Source of the DNA: Bacteriovoracaceae bacterium
GTDB lineage: Bacteria > Bdellovibrionota > Bacteriovoracia > Bacteriovoracales > Bacteriovoracaceae
Reading direction: 5' to 3'
Assembly: GCA_023701435.1 (NCBI GenBank)
Contig: JAMPXB010000030.1
Coordinates: 1 to 33,689 of the forward strand
Length of the DNA stretch: 33,689 nt
Shown: positions 10,036-18,480 of the stretch, piece after piece
Layout: each line of letters opens with the position of its first letter
How positions within the stretch are numbered: position 1 is the stretch's first letter
The notes under the pieces: generated by a model
The model's database searches: none
What the model saw: the letters and a program-made list of their open reading frames with translations, nothing else
Told to the model about the DNA's origin: nothing
Translations under genes and position numbers: made by a program

Positions 10036-10991
10036 TGTCAAAAAACGTCCTGGTTCTTAAACATTTTGAGTCACCAAAGGAAGCGGGAGTTTACTACCGC
10101 TTGGTTTGCCTCACGGGAGGCAACAAGGGTGAATCATATGTGCTGATGGGGAACAGGATTGTCATTGGTCGTTCGGAAAAAGCCGATATCCGTCTTAATG
10201 ACACCAAGGCCAGCCGCGAACACGTTGAAGTAACCAAGGTTGGGGACAGCTGGTACGCCACTGACCTGGGCTCCCAAAACGGTGTAGTGCTTAATGATAA
10301 GAAGATCACTCAACAGTCTCTTAGTGAAGGGGACAAACTGATTGTCGGCCAGACCGTCTTTAAGTTTGCCAGGGTGGAAGTCACTTCCAAGAGCAAAGTC
10401 ATTAAGGAAGATAATGAGGAAGAGAAAGGTCCCAATAAGAGTTTTGTGCCTTTCCTTATTCTCGTCCTGATTTTTGCCGGTCTGTTCTTGTTTGATGGCA
10501 ATGATAAGACTGAAGCGGTCCCGAGCAAGACGAGTCCTAAAAACTATCAGAATGTGAATAATGAATTTGTGACTGCAATACAAAAGAGGCAGGAGAATGA
10601 AAATAAGCAGGTTAAAGAAAAGCTGAATGTCATTTACCAGCGTGGACTCCGGGAGCTAAGAGAAAGAAATTACTTTCGTGCCATCCACGAATTTAACCTG
10701 GCGCTAATTATTGCTCCAGGGGACTCCCAAGCGGAGTATTATTTACGTAAGACCAAAGAAGAGTTGGATAAGGAAATTGAAGGCTATATGGCCAAGGCCC
10801 AGCGGGATGAGGAGTCTTTGAAGTTTCAGAGTTCCATCGTTTCCTACTGTGCCATTATCAGACTTTTATATACTGTCCCGGAAGATCCGAGACATAAGAA
10901 TGCGATACTGCAGATTAATGAGTTGGAATCTAAATTAGGACTGGAAACCGGTGAAACTGATTGTCTTAAAAAACAACGTGCCACTCGATGA
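10035..10991 (+). CDS. Membrane-anchored FHA-domain protein with TPR-like C-terminus
   Basis: The 318-residue protein has an N-terminal FHA domain with GR at 45-46, SREH at 60-63 and SQNG at 80-83, all phosphothreonine-binding positions. A single membrane segment lies at about 134-151 (FVPFLILVLIFAGLFLF). A TPR-like helical region follows (RGLRELRERNYFRAIHEFN) with an adjacent repeat. With no signal peptide, the FHA domain should face the cytoplasm and the TPR part the periplasm. It has the same plan as the next gene, so the two probably arose by duplication. It starts at the stop of the first FHA gene, and its last 41 bases overlap the next gene. Confidence 0.85.
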   Translation: MSKNVLVLKHFESPKEAGVYYRLVCLTGGNKGESYVLMGNRIVIGRSEKADIRLNDTKASREHVEVTKVGDSWYATDLGSQNGVVLNDKKITQQSLSEGDKLIVGQTVFKFARVEVTSKSKVIKEDNEEEKGPNKSFVPFLILVLIFAGLFLFDGNDKTEAVPSKTSPKNYQNVNNEFVTAIQKRQENENKQVKEKLNVIYQRGLRELRERNYFRAIHEFNLALIIAPGDSQAEYYLRKTKEELDKEIEGYMAKAQRDEESLKFQSSIVSYCAIIRLLYTVPEDPRHKNAILQINELESKLGLETGETDCLKKQRATR

Positions 10992-13146
10992 AGTATCAGT
11001 AGAAACCACTGATCTTCATGAGATGTATGAAATTTATGTCGGTCGCTCCGAAGACTGCCACGTGCGCATTGATGATCCACTCATCTCCCGGCATCACTTT
11101 GTCCTAAAAAACGAAAAAGCTAATTGGTATTGTGAAAAAATCAGTCAACTGGGAGTCGTTACTTTAAACGGTTCCCTGGTCAGTAAGAATCCCGTGCACA
11201 ATGGCGATGAAGTCAAGTGCGGGGCCTACTCTATAATCATTACCGGTCTTACTTCACTGGCACCAAGTCCTCAGGTGACGATGCCTGAATTAACCAACAT
11301 TATCGCCCCGGTGGTTGAACCTTTGCCGGCAAAGGAAATTATTCGTGCGCCAGTACAGGAAGCTCGTGATGAAAATCAGGAATTAAATGAATCGATGGAT
11401 AGTTTTGAATCAATGGAGCAGTCATCCCTTGACTCAGACTCAGAGTCTGTCGGTGAATCTATTGATTTCTCCGATGACCTGGGCAGCAATAACGAATCTG
11501 CGGAATTAACAGAAGATTTCGGCGGAGAGATGGTGGCGAGCGAAGGTTTTGGTGAAGAAGGCAGCTCCAGCGATGATCAGTTCGGACTCTCTGCCATTGA
11601 GCCAGAGGAAAGCACGCGCTTCTTTAAAGCTTTTGTAAATTATCAATTGGTCCTGTTTGGAGAACATGCTCCTTATGACCGCTTTCAAGTTGATCAGGAA
11701 GAAATTTACATTGGTCGTGATACCAAGAAATGCCAAATCATTTTGAATGATCCGGAAGTTTCGTCCGTTCATGCCGTGATCAAGAAAAACAATATTGAAA
11801 TCACGCTGGAAGATTTGAACTCTTCTAATGGAACGATCTTAAATGGCGAAAGAATCAATAAGGCCACCATTACCGCCGGAGATGAATTCGTCATTGGAAG
11901 TACTAGCTTTACCCTGGAAGTCCGCTCCGATCTTTTAGAATCGGAGTCTGACCGTTTAATGCCGGTGGAATCCGGACAAACCATTGAAACGGAGGAAATT
12001 GAGGAAGAAGAGATTTCTCTGGATGAAAACGGAGACATCAATTTTGATTCGGATGCTCCTCCTGAGAAAAGTATCATTAAAAGAATCTGGAAGAATCCGG
12101 CCCAGCGAAAGAAAGCGATCTATATCGGAGCTGCACTGGTCTTAGGATATGTTTTTCTCGCCCCGCCAGAAGAAGAAGCGGCGCCTAAGCCTAAGGTCGT
12201 CAAGGAAGCAGCGAAGGTCGAAGACAAAGGCAAGATAGCTCTGTCGCCGGAATTACAAAACCGCAGGAACCAGGCCTACGAATTGGGTGTGAGTTTCTTT
12301 GAGCAGAATAAATATTTTGAAGCCTTGAACCAGTTTCAGACAGTGATGGAAATCGATAAAGAGTACAAAAAAATTCAGACTTATTTTGAGCAAACCAAAA
12401 TTGCCCTGAAAAGACTGGATGAATTGGAAGAACAAAAACGAGCGGAAGAAGACCGGATTAAAACTAAAAAGCTCATTGAAGAACTGATGGTCAAGGCCCG
12501 TGAAGCAGTTAAAGAGCGCAATGTTCCGGTCGCCGAAAGTTATTTTGCTCAGATTACTGAAAAGGATCCTGAGAATATAGAAGTTCAACAGCTAAAATTT
12601 GAGCTGGAATCCTGGCAGAAAGAAGAAGAACGTAAAACTTTGGAAAGAGCTGCCAAAGAAGCCGCTCGCAAGAAGTTGGTGGACTCCCTGGCGCCGGGTA
12701 AGACTTTTTACCTCAAACGTGAATGGTACCGCGCGATCTTAAAGCTGGAAGAGTTTTTGCGACTTAAAGGTGCGGATGAAGATCTGGTGAAAGAAGCCTC
12801 TGATATGCTAAGCGATTCCCGGAATCAGCTGGCCTCGGAGCTGGGACCACTCTTAGGTAAGGCCCGTTCTTTAAAAGAAGGGCAGGATTTAAAGAGTGCT
12901 TATGAGACCTTTTTAGAAATTCTCAAAATTGAACCGACCAACTCGGAAGCCTTAAATGAAGTGGATGATATTAAGAATCAGTTGGACTCTCGTTCGAAGA
13001 GAATTTACCGGGAAGCCATTATCGCTGAATCTTTGAGTCTTTTTGGGGACGCCAAAGAGAAATTTCAGGAAGTGCAGCAGATTTCTCCAACTGACAGTGA
13101 GTACTATAAGAAGGCGAGCGAAAAGTTAAGAAACTATCTGGAGTAA
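10951..13146 (+). CDS. Double FHA-domain membrane protein with TPR-like C-terminus
   Basis: The 731-residue protein starts at GTG and overlaps the upstream gene by 41 bases. FHA1 (residues 1-100) has GR at 31-32 and SRHH at 46-49, but the usual SxNG is SQLG at 65-68, so the Asn that contacts the peptide backbone is lost. An acidic Ser/Glu-rich linker spans about 135-225. FHA2 (225-330) is complete: GR 255-256, SSVH 271-274, SSNGT 291-295. A membrane segment lies at 389-404, followed by about 300 residues of charged TPR-like helices, presumably periplasmic. It may act as a scaffold joining phosphorylated cytoplasmic proteins to an envelope complex, which is inference. Confidence 0.85.
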   Translation: MKLIVLKNNVPLDEVSVETTDLHEMYEIYVGRSEDCHVRIDDPLISRHHFVLKNEKANWYCEKISQLGVVTLNGSLVSKNPVHNGDEVKCGAYSIIITGLTSLAPSPQVTMPELTNIIAPVVEPLPAKEIIRAPVQEARDENQELNESMDSFESMEQSSLDSDSESVGESIDFSDDLGSNNESAELTEDFGGEMVASEGFGEEGSSSDDQFGLSAIEPEESTRFFKAFVNYQLVLFGEHAPYDRFQVDQEEIYIGRDTKKCQIILNDPEVSSVHAVIKKNNIEITLEDLNSSNGTILNGERINKATITAGDEFVIGSTSFTLEVRSDLLESESDRLMPVESGQTIETEEIEEEEISLDENGDINFDSDAPPEKSIIKRIWKNPAQRKKAIYIGAALVLGYVFLAPPEEEAAPKPKVVKEAAKVEDKGKIALSPELQNRRNQAYELGVSFFEQNKYFEALNQFQTVMEIDKEYKKIQTYFEQTKIALKRLDELEEQKRAEEDRIKTKKLIEELMVKAREAVKERNVPVAESYFAQITEKDPENIEVQQLKFELESWQKEEERKTLERAAKEAARKKLVDSLAPGKTFYLKREWYRAILKLEEFLRLKGADEDLVKEASDMLSDSRNQLASELGPLLGKARSLKEGQDLKSAYETFLEILKIEPTNSEALNEVDDIKNQLDSRSKRIYREAIIAESLSLFGDAKEKFQEVQQISPTDSEYYKKASEKLRNYLE

Positions 13147-13147
13147 C

Positions 13148-13885
13148 ATGCGTTTAAAAGCTTATGCGGCCCAAACCCATCAAGGTCCTTATCTTCAGGT
13201 TAATGAAGATGCTTATGATTTTGATTTTGATAATGATCTCTTTATGATCCTGGATGGCTTCGGCGGTTCAGGACTTGGTGATCGGGCGGTCGATAGGCTT
13301 AAGCAGGAAATAAAAACTTTCTATACCCAGATTTCTGATGATCCCAATGCCACTATGCCGCTTTACTATAACCCACGCAATCTGCTGGAAGGTAATGCGA
13401 TTTTAAATTCCATGATGAACGCTCATCAGAACCTGCTCAAAAGCAATCTGGAGAAACCGGTCAATCAACGGGCGGGTGCCAGTGCCATCGTGGCAGTCAG
13501 GGCGGAGAGTCTTCTGGTGCTGGTGGGTGTAGGGAACTGCTGTGCCTACCATTTTCGTCAGGGAAAGCTTTCAAAAATTATTGTGGAAGATAATTTTCAA
13601 AACCTTTCTAAAGATCAATTTGAATCCCGCTTCCGCACTTCTCCTATGAACGCTCTGGGAATGTATCCGGAAATGGGCCATCAATTACGGGAAGTACGAC
13701 TGGCCGAAGGTGACAAGATCGTGCTTCTGACTGATGGAGTGTATGCCCAGGTAAATGAAGATGAACTGCTTTATACTTTGAATAAGTCCTCACCTGATGC
13801 CAATGAGCGAGTGAATAGCCTACTAAAACTATCCAACTCTCGAGGCAATACAGATAACCAAACTGCAGTGATTCTCGAGTTTTAA
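13148..13885 (+). CDS. PP2C-family serine/threonine phosphatase
   Basis: The 245-residue protein is a cytoplasmic PP2C-type phosphatase, the metal-dependent class that reverses Ser/Thr kinase action. Metal ligands are visible: ED at 20-21, DGFGG at 36-40, TDGV at 195-198 and TDNQT at 235-239. The usual GDSRAY motif is GNCCAY from residue 129, so one conserved Asp has become Asn. The gene begins one base after the last FHA gene stop and ends the operon, giving a matched phospho-threonine reader and eraser. No Ser/Thr kinase gene is in the window. Confidence 0.9.
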   Translation: MRLKAYAAQTHQGPYLQVNEDAYDFDFDNDLFMILDGFGGSGLGDRAVDRLKQEIKTFYTQISDDPNATMPLYYNPRNLLEGNAILNSMMNAHQNLLKSNLEKPVNQRAGASAIVAVRAESLLVLVGVGNCCAYHFRQGKLSKIIVEDNFQNLSKDQFESRFRTSPMNALGMYPEMGHQLREVRLAEGDKIVLLTDGVYAQVNEDELLYTLNKSSPDANERVNSLLKLSNSRGNTDNQTAVILEF

Positions 13886-13920
13886 GCACTTTTTCATTCC
13901 CATATAGACCAATGGGCCAC

Positions 13921-13947
13921 TATAATTTTTCTTGTAGCTCATAAGGA
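13921..13947 (+). promoter_or_regulatory. -10 element and ribosome site for the response regulator gene
   Basis: A perfect TATAAT lies at 13921-13926, in the short gap after the phosphatase gene. No convincing -35 sits 16-18 bases upstream. A strong AAGGAG at about 13942-13947 precedes the ATG at 13959. The response regulator may therefore have its own promoter. Confidence 0.45.
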
Positions 13948-13958
13948 GAGATTCAGGG

Positions 13959-15248
13959 ATGAACCATAAAGTACTTTTGGCGGATGATAGCCTTACCATT
14001 CAAAAAGTTATCAAGATCACTTTGGCCAATCAACCTTATGACATAACGGATTGTTCAACGGAAGAAGAACTATTCCATCAACTGCCGATCGTGCAGCCTA
14101 AGTTGGTTTTTTTAGATTTCAATCTATCTGAAAAATATACCGGCTATGAACTCACTACTAAAATTAAGTCTCTTTCTCCTACCACTAAAGTTCTGCTTCT
14201 CCTGGGAACTTTTGATACTGTTGATGATGATGCCATGGAGAAGTGCGGAGCTTCTGATAAAATTGTAAAACCTTTTGATTCCAATAAATTTATCGCCATC
14301 TGTAAGCAGTTGATTGAAACTTTCGCTGATGAAGATATTCCTTACCCTGAGCCGAAAGCCGAAGCGAAGGAAAGTTCTGTCTTCGGGGATAATGAAGAAG
14401 AGCAGTGGACTGTCAGTCATTCGACGGAACAGAAGTTTAAAGCCCCTGAAAAAGAACTGGATAATTCCTTTCCAGAAATTCAAAACCCACTAGCGAAAGA
14501 AGTTTCCGATTGGGGGATGAGTGTGCCGGGAGTGATTAATGACAAGATCTCTCATGATAAGCAGATCGATCTTCCACCTGTCATTGGTGAAGTAAAGTCG
14601 CTGGATGAGCACCGGGCCGCCAAAACGGAATCTCCTTACGCTACTAAATTTCCGGCCAGTGATGATCTCGATTATCCAACGATCGAGGAGAAGCCAGCAG
14701 CAGCTCCTGCATCTGCACCTGCGACGAAGCTTATTTCAATTGAATCATTTAACGAGAAACCGATGGAGCTTGAGATCGAAGGCTCTTACGTTCCGGATGA
14801 ATCTGATGTGAGCAGTATTGAAGCTCAAATTCGTGATGAAGTAGAAGAGAACCTCTGGCAAGCTGATGAATTTGAGGATCTGAAGAAAGAAGTGTCTCAG
14901 AAGATTGAAGAAGTGAAGACTAACTTTCATCCTTCGCTCAATGATTTTGATGAGTCTTTATTTAAGCCGCTCGATGAAAATGAGTCTATTGACTGGCATG
15001 AACCTGAAAATGTTTTTAACCAGCAAACAGTTACTCACGCTCCATCCACTGCTCCAGCTCCAGCGATGGACATGAACGCCATCAGAAATGAAATGGAACA
15101 GATGGTGAAGAAGTACGTCAAAGAATATATGGATGAATACTTCAAGCAAAATACTGAGAAGGTAGCTTGGGAAGTGATTCCGGATCTGGCAGAAAATCTT
15201 ATCCGTCAGGAGCTTTCAAAAATTTCTAATAAAATTTTAGAAGACTAG
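13959..15248 (+). CDS. Response regulator with long acidic linker and PopZ-like C-terminal tail
   Basis: The 429-residue protein has an N-terminal receiver domain with the acidic pair D9-D10, the phosphoacceptor D53, T84 at the switch position and K104. No known output domain follows. Residues of about 120-365 are an acidic, low-complexity linker with Pro/Ala-rich stretches. The last 60 residues end in a helical block (VAWEVIPDLAENLIRQELSK) common at the C-terminus of deltaproteobacterial single-domain regulators and reminiscent of the PopZ C-terminus. This suggests a polarity or scaffold role like that of RomR, but identity with RomR is not claimed. It converges with birA, sharing the palindrome CTAG as both stop codons. 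Confidence 0.82.
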   Translation: MNHKVLLADDSLTIQKVIKITLANQPYDITDCSTEEELFHQLPIVQPKLVFLDFNLSEKYTGYELTTKIKSLSPTTKVLLLLGTFDTVDDDAMEKCGASDKIVKPFDSNKFIAICKQLIETFADEDIPYPEPKAEAKESSVFGDNEEEQWTVSHSTEQKFKAPEKELDNSFPEIQNPLAKEVSDWGMSVPGVINDKISHDKQIDLPPVIGEVKSLDEHRAAKTESPYATKFPASDDLDYPTIEEKPAAAPASAPATKLISIESFNEKPMELEIEGSYVPDESDVSSIEAQIRDEVEENLWQADEFEDLKKEVSQKIEEVKTNFHPSLNDFDESLFKPLDENESIDWHEPENVFNQQTVTHAPSTAPAPAMDMNAIRNEMEQMVKKYVKEYMDEYFKQNTEKVAWEVIPDLAENLIRQELSKISNKILED

Positions 15249-15919
15249 GCCTGAGAACTTAATCTCAGGCTGCCATTATAAATGCGGGTGATTTGGCCAT
15301 CACAACAGATCTCCGCCTCACCATGTTCTCCCAGACCCTGAAAAATTCCTTCAAAGACCTCTGTCCCTTCCGTGACTTTCACCATCTGATTTAAATGACC
15401 GCAACGCTTAAGCCATTCCCGGCGCAGATCATCGGTGTTTTGAAAACGATGTTCATGAATATAGTCGGCCAGTTCCCGGCACCAGACTTTTTTATCAATT
15501 TCAAAAGGGGCTTCAAAGATGCCGCCAAAATCCTCATCTTCAGAAAAAAGATTAATACCTATTCCTGCCAGCATTAAACCATTGCTTCCCTGAACCAGGA
15601 TGCCGCCGCATTTTTTATTATGCTCATCCCACAGATCATTGGGCCACTTAAGCAGCAGCTCTTTTCCCTTGTGCTCAAAAAACATCGCCACTATGACAGA
15701 AAGTTCCAGGGCCGTGTAACTCATGACAATATGGGGACTCACATTGAGTGATAAACACAGCGTACCCGGCATCGCCTGCCATTTGTGATCACCCCGACCG
15801 CGGCCGGATTTTTGATTCTCACAACTTACCAGCAGGTGACCTTGGTCGTTGTGCTTTAATTGTTCTTTAAGTAGATCTTGTGTAGAATCACATTCATTCA
15901 CATGTATATGTCTAATCAT
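15245..15919 (-). CDS. birA: Biotin--[acetyl-CoA-carboxylase] ligase, short form
   Basis: The 224-residue protein is a biotin protein ligase, which attaches biotin to the carrier subunit of acetyl-CoA carboxylase via biotinyl-AMP. Motifs are CDSTQDLL near residue 11, the biotin/ATP loop [10 protein letters not shown] at about 37-46, the catalytic KWPNDLW near 100, and KCGGILVQG. There is no N-terminal helix-turn-helix, so it lacks the repressor function of E. coli BirA. The first Met directly precedes the conserved beta strand, which supports the start. It is head-to-head with rph, with only 11 bases between start codons. Confidence 0.93.
   Translation of the reverse strand: MIRHIHVNECDSTQDLLKEQLKHNDQGHLLVSCENQKSGRGRGDHKWQAMPGTLCLSLNVSPHIVMSYTALELSVIVAMFFEHKGKELLLKWPNDLWDEHNKKCGGILVQGSNGLMLAGIGINLFSEDEDFGGIFEAPFEIDKKVWCRELADYIHEHRFQNTDDLRREWLKRCGHLNQMVKVTEGTEVFEGIFQGLGEHGEAEICCDGQITRIYNGSLRLSSQA
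15249..15270. terminator. Hairpin at convergent ends of response regulator and birA
   Basis: A perfect 8-bp inverted repeat (GCCTGAGA / TCTCAGGC) with a 6-base loop begins directly after the response regulator stop and lies inside the last codons of birA. There is no T-run right after it on either strand, so it is a weak candidate for a two-way terminator or transcript-end structure. Confidence 0.4.
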
Positions 15920-15930
15920 CCGAGGTCCCC

Positions 15931-16641
15931 ATGTCTTTAATCAAAAGAAGCACTCCACGTCCCATCAAGTTTACTCCAGGAATAAATCCTTATGCCTATG
16001 GCTCAGTCATGGCAGAGTTTGGAAATACCAAAGTTCATATTACCGCTTCCGTTCAGGAATCTGTTCCGCCTTTTTTAAAAGGTAAGGGCCAGGGCTGGGT
16101 AACTGCTGAATACGCGATGCTGCCTTCCTCTACACATACCCGTTCAGACCGGGAAAGAAAAGGAGCCTCGGGACGTACTCAGGAAATCCAACGTTTGATC
16201 GGCCGTGCGCTGCGCTCGATTGTTGATCTGAAAAAACTAGGTGAGAGATCTATCTTGATTGACTGTGATGTGATTGTGGCCGACGGCGGAACTCGTACCA
16301 CTTCTATTTCCGGTGCCTACCTTGCCCTGGAAATTGCGGTCAGACGCCTGATGAAAGAAGGTCTTCTGAAAGAAAATCCAATTAAAGACGGGCTTGCCGC
16401 CATCTCTATCGGTATCAATAAAAATGATGAAGTTATCGCGGACTTAAATTACGAAGAAGATTCTTCATGCGGCACTGATATGAACATTGTCATGACCGCC
16501 AGTGGAAAATTTGTGGAAGTGCAGGGGACAGCTGAAGGTGAACCATTCTCAATGGAACATCTGCAGGCCTTGTTAGGCTGCGCTCAAACTGCTTTGCAAG
16601 TCGTGATGAAAGAACAACAGGCCGTGCTGGAAAAATTCTAA
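15931..16641 (+). CDS. rph: Ribonuclease PH
   Basis: The 236-residue protein is RNase PH, the phosphorolytic 3'-5' exonuclease that trims tRNA 3' ends. Typical blocks are [19 protein letters not shown], holding the phosphate-binding Arg, and [19 protein letters not shown]. Length matches the family. A GAGG site precedes the ATG by five bases. Its ribosome site and promoter must lie over the birA start region, which is only 11 bases away. It is followed by rdgB with a one-base TAATG overlap and by tRNA-Pro downstream, so an RNA-maturation enzyme and a tRNA share one neighbourhood. Confidence 0.96.
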   Translation: MSLIKRSTPRPIKFTPGINPYAYGSVMAEFGNTKVHITASVQESVPPFLKGKGQGWVTAEYAMLPSSTHTRSDRERKGASGRTQEIQRLIGRALRSIVDLKKLGERSILIDCDVIVADGGTRTTSISGAYLALEIAVRRLMKEGLLKENPIKDGLAAISIGINKNDEVIADLNYEEDSSCGTDMNIVMTASGKFVEVQGTAEGEPFSMEHLQALLGCAQTALQVVMKEQQAVLEKF

Positions 16642-17243
16642 TGACTTCATTTATCCTCGCCTCAGGCAATGCTCATAAAGCGGAAGAGTTTAAAGAACTC
16701 TTCCGTGGTGTTTTAACCGTTCAAGCAGCTCCCAAAACTATAGAGGTTGATGAAACCGGCAAGACCTATACGGAGAATGCTTATCTTAAGGCCAGGACTT
16801 ATTATGAAACTTTTAAGACCCCGGCACTCGCTGATGATTCAGGTCTTAACATTGAAGCCTTGCCGGAGATTCTGGGCGTGCAAAGTGCCCGCTTTGCGCC
16901 CGAGGCAAAAGACTATGCCGACAAGTGCAAAAAAGTCATCGAACTCCTGAGCACTAAAGAAAACCGTCAGGCCTACTTTGTATGCGTACTTTGTTTTTAT
17001 ATTTCTCCCGAAGAGGTCTACTTTTTTGAGGGGAGAGTTCACGGCACCATTGGCTTCGATCTTCGCGGCAGTAAAGGTTTTGGTTATGACCCGATTTTTA
17101 TTCCAGAGAGAAAAGAACAGGACGGAAAAAGCCTGGCGGAATTACCTGAGTGGAAAAACGAGTTTTCGCACAGAGCCAAAGCCAGTCAAGCAGCTTTAAA
17201 CTTCTTTAAAGAATCAATGGACAAATCGTCTAAGAAGCTTTAA
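16641..17243 (+). CDS. rdgB: XTP/dITP diphosphatase (RdgB/HAM1 family)
   Basis: The 200-residue protein hydrolyses non-canonical purine triphosphates such as XTP and dITP to the monophosphates, keeping them out of DNA and RNA. Diagnostic motifs are the N-terminal SGNAHKAEEFKELF, the catalytic DDSGLNIEAL at about 67-76, SARFAPEAKDYADK, and GSKGFGYDPIFIP near 143-155. Length and motif order match the family. It begins within the stop of rph, an arrangement common in many bacteria. The tRNA-Pro gene starts 21 bases after its stop. Confidence 0.96.
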   Translation: MTSFILASGNAHKAEEFKELFRGVLTVQAAPKTIEVDETGKTYTENAYLKARTYYETFKTPALADDSGLNIEALPEILGVQSARFAPEAKDYADKCKKVIELLSTKENRQAYFVCVLCFYISPEEVYFFEGRVHGTIGFDLRGSKGFGYDPIFIPERKEQDGKSLAELPEWKNEFSHRAKASQAALNFFKESMDKSSKKL

Positions 17244-17264
17244 AAATATGTCTCACGAATTGTT

Positions 17265-17341
17265 CGGGGTGTAGCGCAGCCTGGTAGCGTATCTGCTTTG
17301 GGAGCAGGTGGTCGTTGGTTCGAATCCAATCACCCCGACCA
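17265..17341 (+). tRNA. tRNA-Pro (anticodon TGG)
   Basis: A full cloverleaf can be folded. The acceptor arms CGGGGTG (17265-17271) and CACCCCG (17331-17337) pair, followed by discriminator A and an encoded CCA (17339-17341). The anticodon stem TCTGC/GCAGG encloses the loop TTTGGGA with anticodon TGG at 17299-17301. The GGTTCGAATCC T-loop is canonical. A short T-run follows the CCA. The next genes downstream are the AT-rich accessory operon. Confidence 0.97.
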
Positions 17342-17603
17342 CTTTTTCTAAAAATAATCCATTCCATTCTAATAATAACGATCTTTCACTCCTTTGAAGG
17401 GCCGATCTACTTTACTTCAGCTGTAAGCGAGCGAGTAGCTTGAATTTAAGTCTCTCATATCCAACGGAGAAAACTGATTCTCAAGGATTTATTGTAATAT
17501 TAGTAATTTACCACATCCCTATCTTGTGCCGAGAATTTCAACACTCTTGAATTTTTTACATTTAAGGAATCTTAGAATCGTCTGCTTTTAGAAATCATCT
17601 AAT

Positions 17604-18428
17604 ATGACAAAAAAACAGGTAGCTCTTATGAAGATTGCAGTCGCTATGACATTTTTACTGATCGTGAGTAGTTGCGGAAAAAAAGGTGGTGGCGAAAATC
17701 ACATACCGAAAGTGGACATCTCACAATTGCAGTCAATTGAGACTCCGCGAATTGATGATATTTCGATGATGACTTCTGAGGAAGTCTTAAAACAAGCAGA
17801 TTTACCACTTATTACCCAAGAGGGGACTTTAAAATTATTAGAACTCATTTCAAGTAAAATAGAAAATGGCTCGATGGTTTCCGATTTATCGTCGCACATT
17901 TGGTTACTATTGGAAAGTATTCATCAGAACTGGTTAGCAGAAGATAAATCATCTATTCAAAATAAACTTCAAACACTCGCATCCCAGCATGAGGAACTAG
18001 AAGGGATGATTGGACTTTTCTTGCAAAGTGAAGGTCTGAAATCATTGGACGATAAAAATCTAACCAAAACCGCTACTGATCCAAACTACAGACGGATCTT
18101 GGAAAGAAGAAATATTTTGATAGCTAAGAAGCTACTAACATCTGCAGAAGGTGTTACTCATTGGATTCCGAATATAAAAGAAAATGACTCAATAACAAAA
18201 GCCTCACATGAACTGATTTATCAAAATCTTAAAACGCAATCTCTGGGGCAACCCATTGGGTACACAAAGTTAGAAACAAGCTGGGAGTTACCATTTATTG
18301 AATGGTCAGGATCTGGTTCAGACGGTCATGCCTTCATCACACCTAATATGTCTTCTCAAAACCATGGAGATAGAATTGATTACACACTCTCATTAGTGAC
18401 AGAAATAAAAGGCGGAACCAAAAAGTGA
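17604..18428 (+). CDS. Hypothetical lipoprotein, first gene of accessory operon (possible frameshifted N-terminal part)
   Basis: The 274-residue ORF starts with a lipoprotein signal ending in the lipobox IVSSC (Cys at 24). An ATG at 17628 is preceded by AGG and would give a more typical short signal, so it may be the true start. The body is helical at 60-190 and becomes beta-like at the end. I recognise no family. It stops at a run of five A's, and the next frame continues with similar composition into the 18481-19389 ORF, so the two may be one gene broken or recoded. Base composition is more AT-rich than in the housekeeping genes. Confidence 0.65.
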   Translation: MTKKQVALMKIAVAMTFLLIVSSCGKKGGGENHIPKVDISQLQSIETPRIDDISMMTSEEVLKQADLPLITQEGTLKLLELISSKIENGSMVSDLSSHIWLLLESIHQNWLAEDKSSIQNKLQTLASQHEELEGMIGLFLQSEGLKSLDDKNLTKTATDPNYRRILERRNILIAKKLLTSAEGVTHWIPNIKENDSITKASHELIYQNLKTQSLGQPIGYTKLETSWELPFIEWSGSGSDGHAFITPNMSSQNHGDRIDYTLSLVTEIKGGTKK

Positions 18429-18480
18429 CGGTGGAACCAGAGATAAGCATTCTCATGCCTCATTCGACTTAATCGGAAAA

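Noticed and set aside
15786..15799. A 12-base match to the tRNA-Pro 3' end inside birA, as a possible attachment site
   Set aside because: It lies in conserved birA coding sequence upstream of the tRNA, and there is no integrase or matching copy on the far side of the accessory operon.
17342..17603. A promoter or small gene in the gap between tRNA-Pro and the accessory operon
   Set aside because: Several -35 or -10 like hexamers occur, but none pair at 16-18 bases, and no short ORF has a ribosome site.
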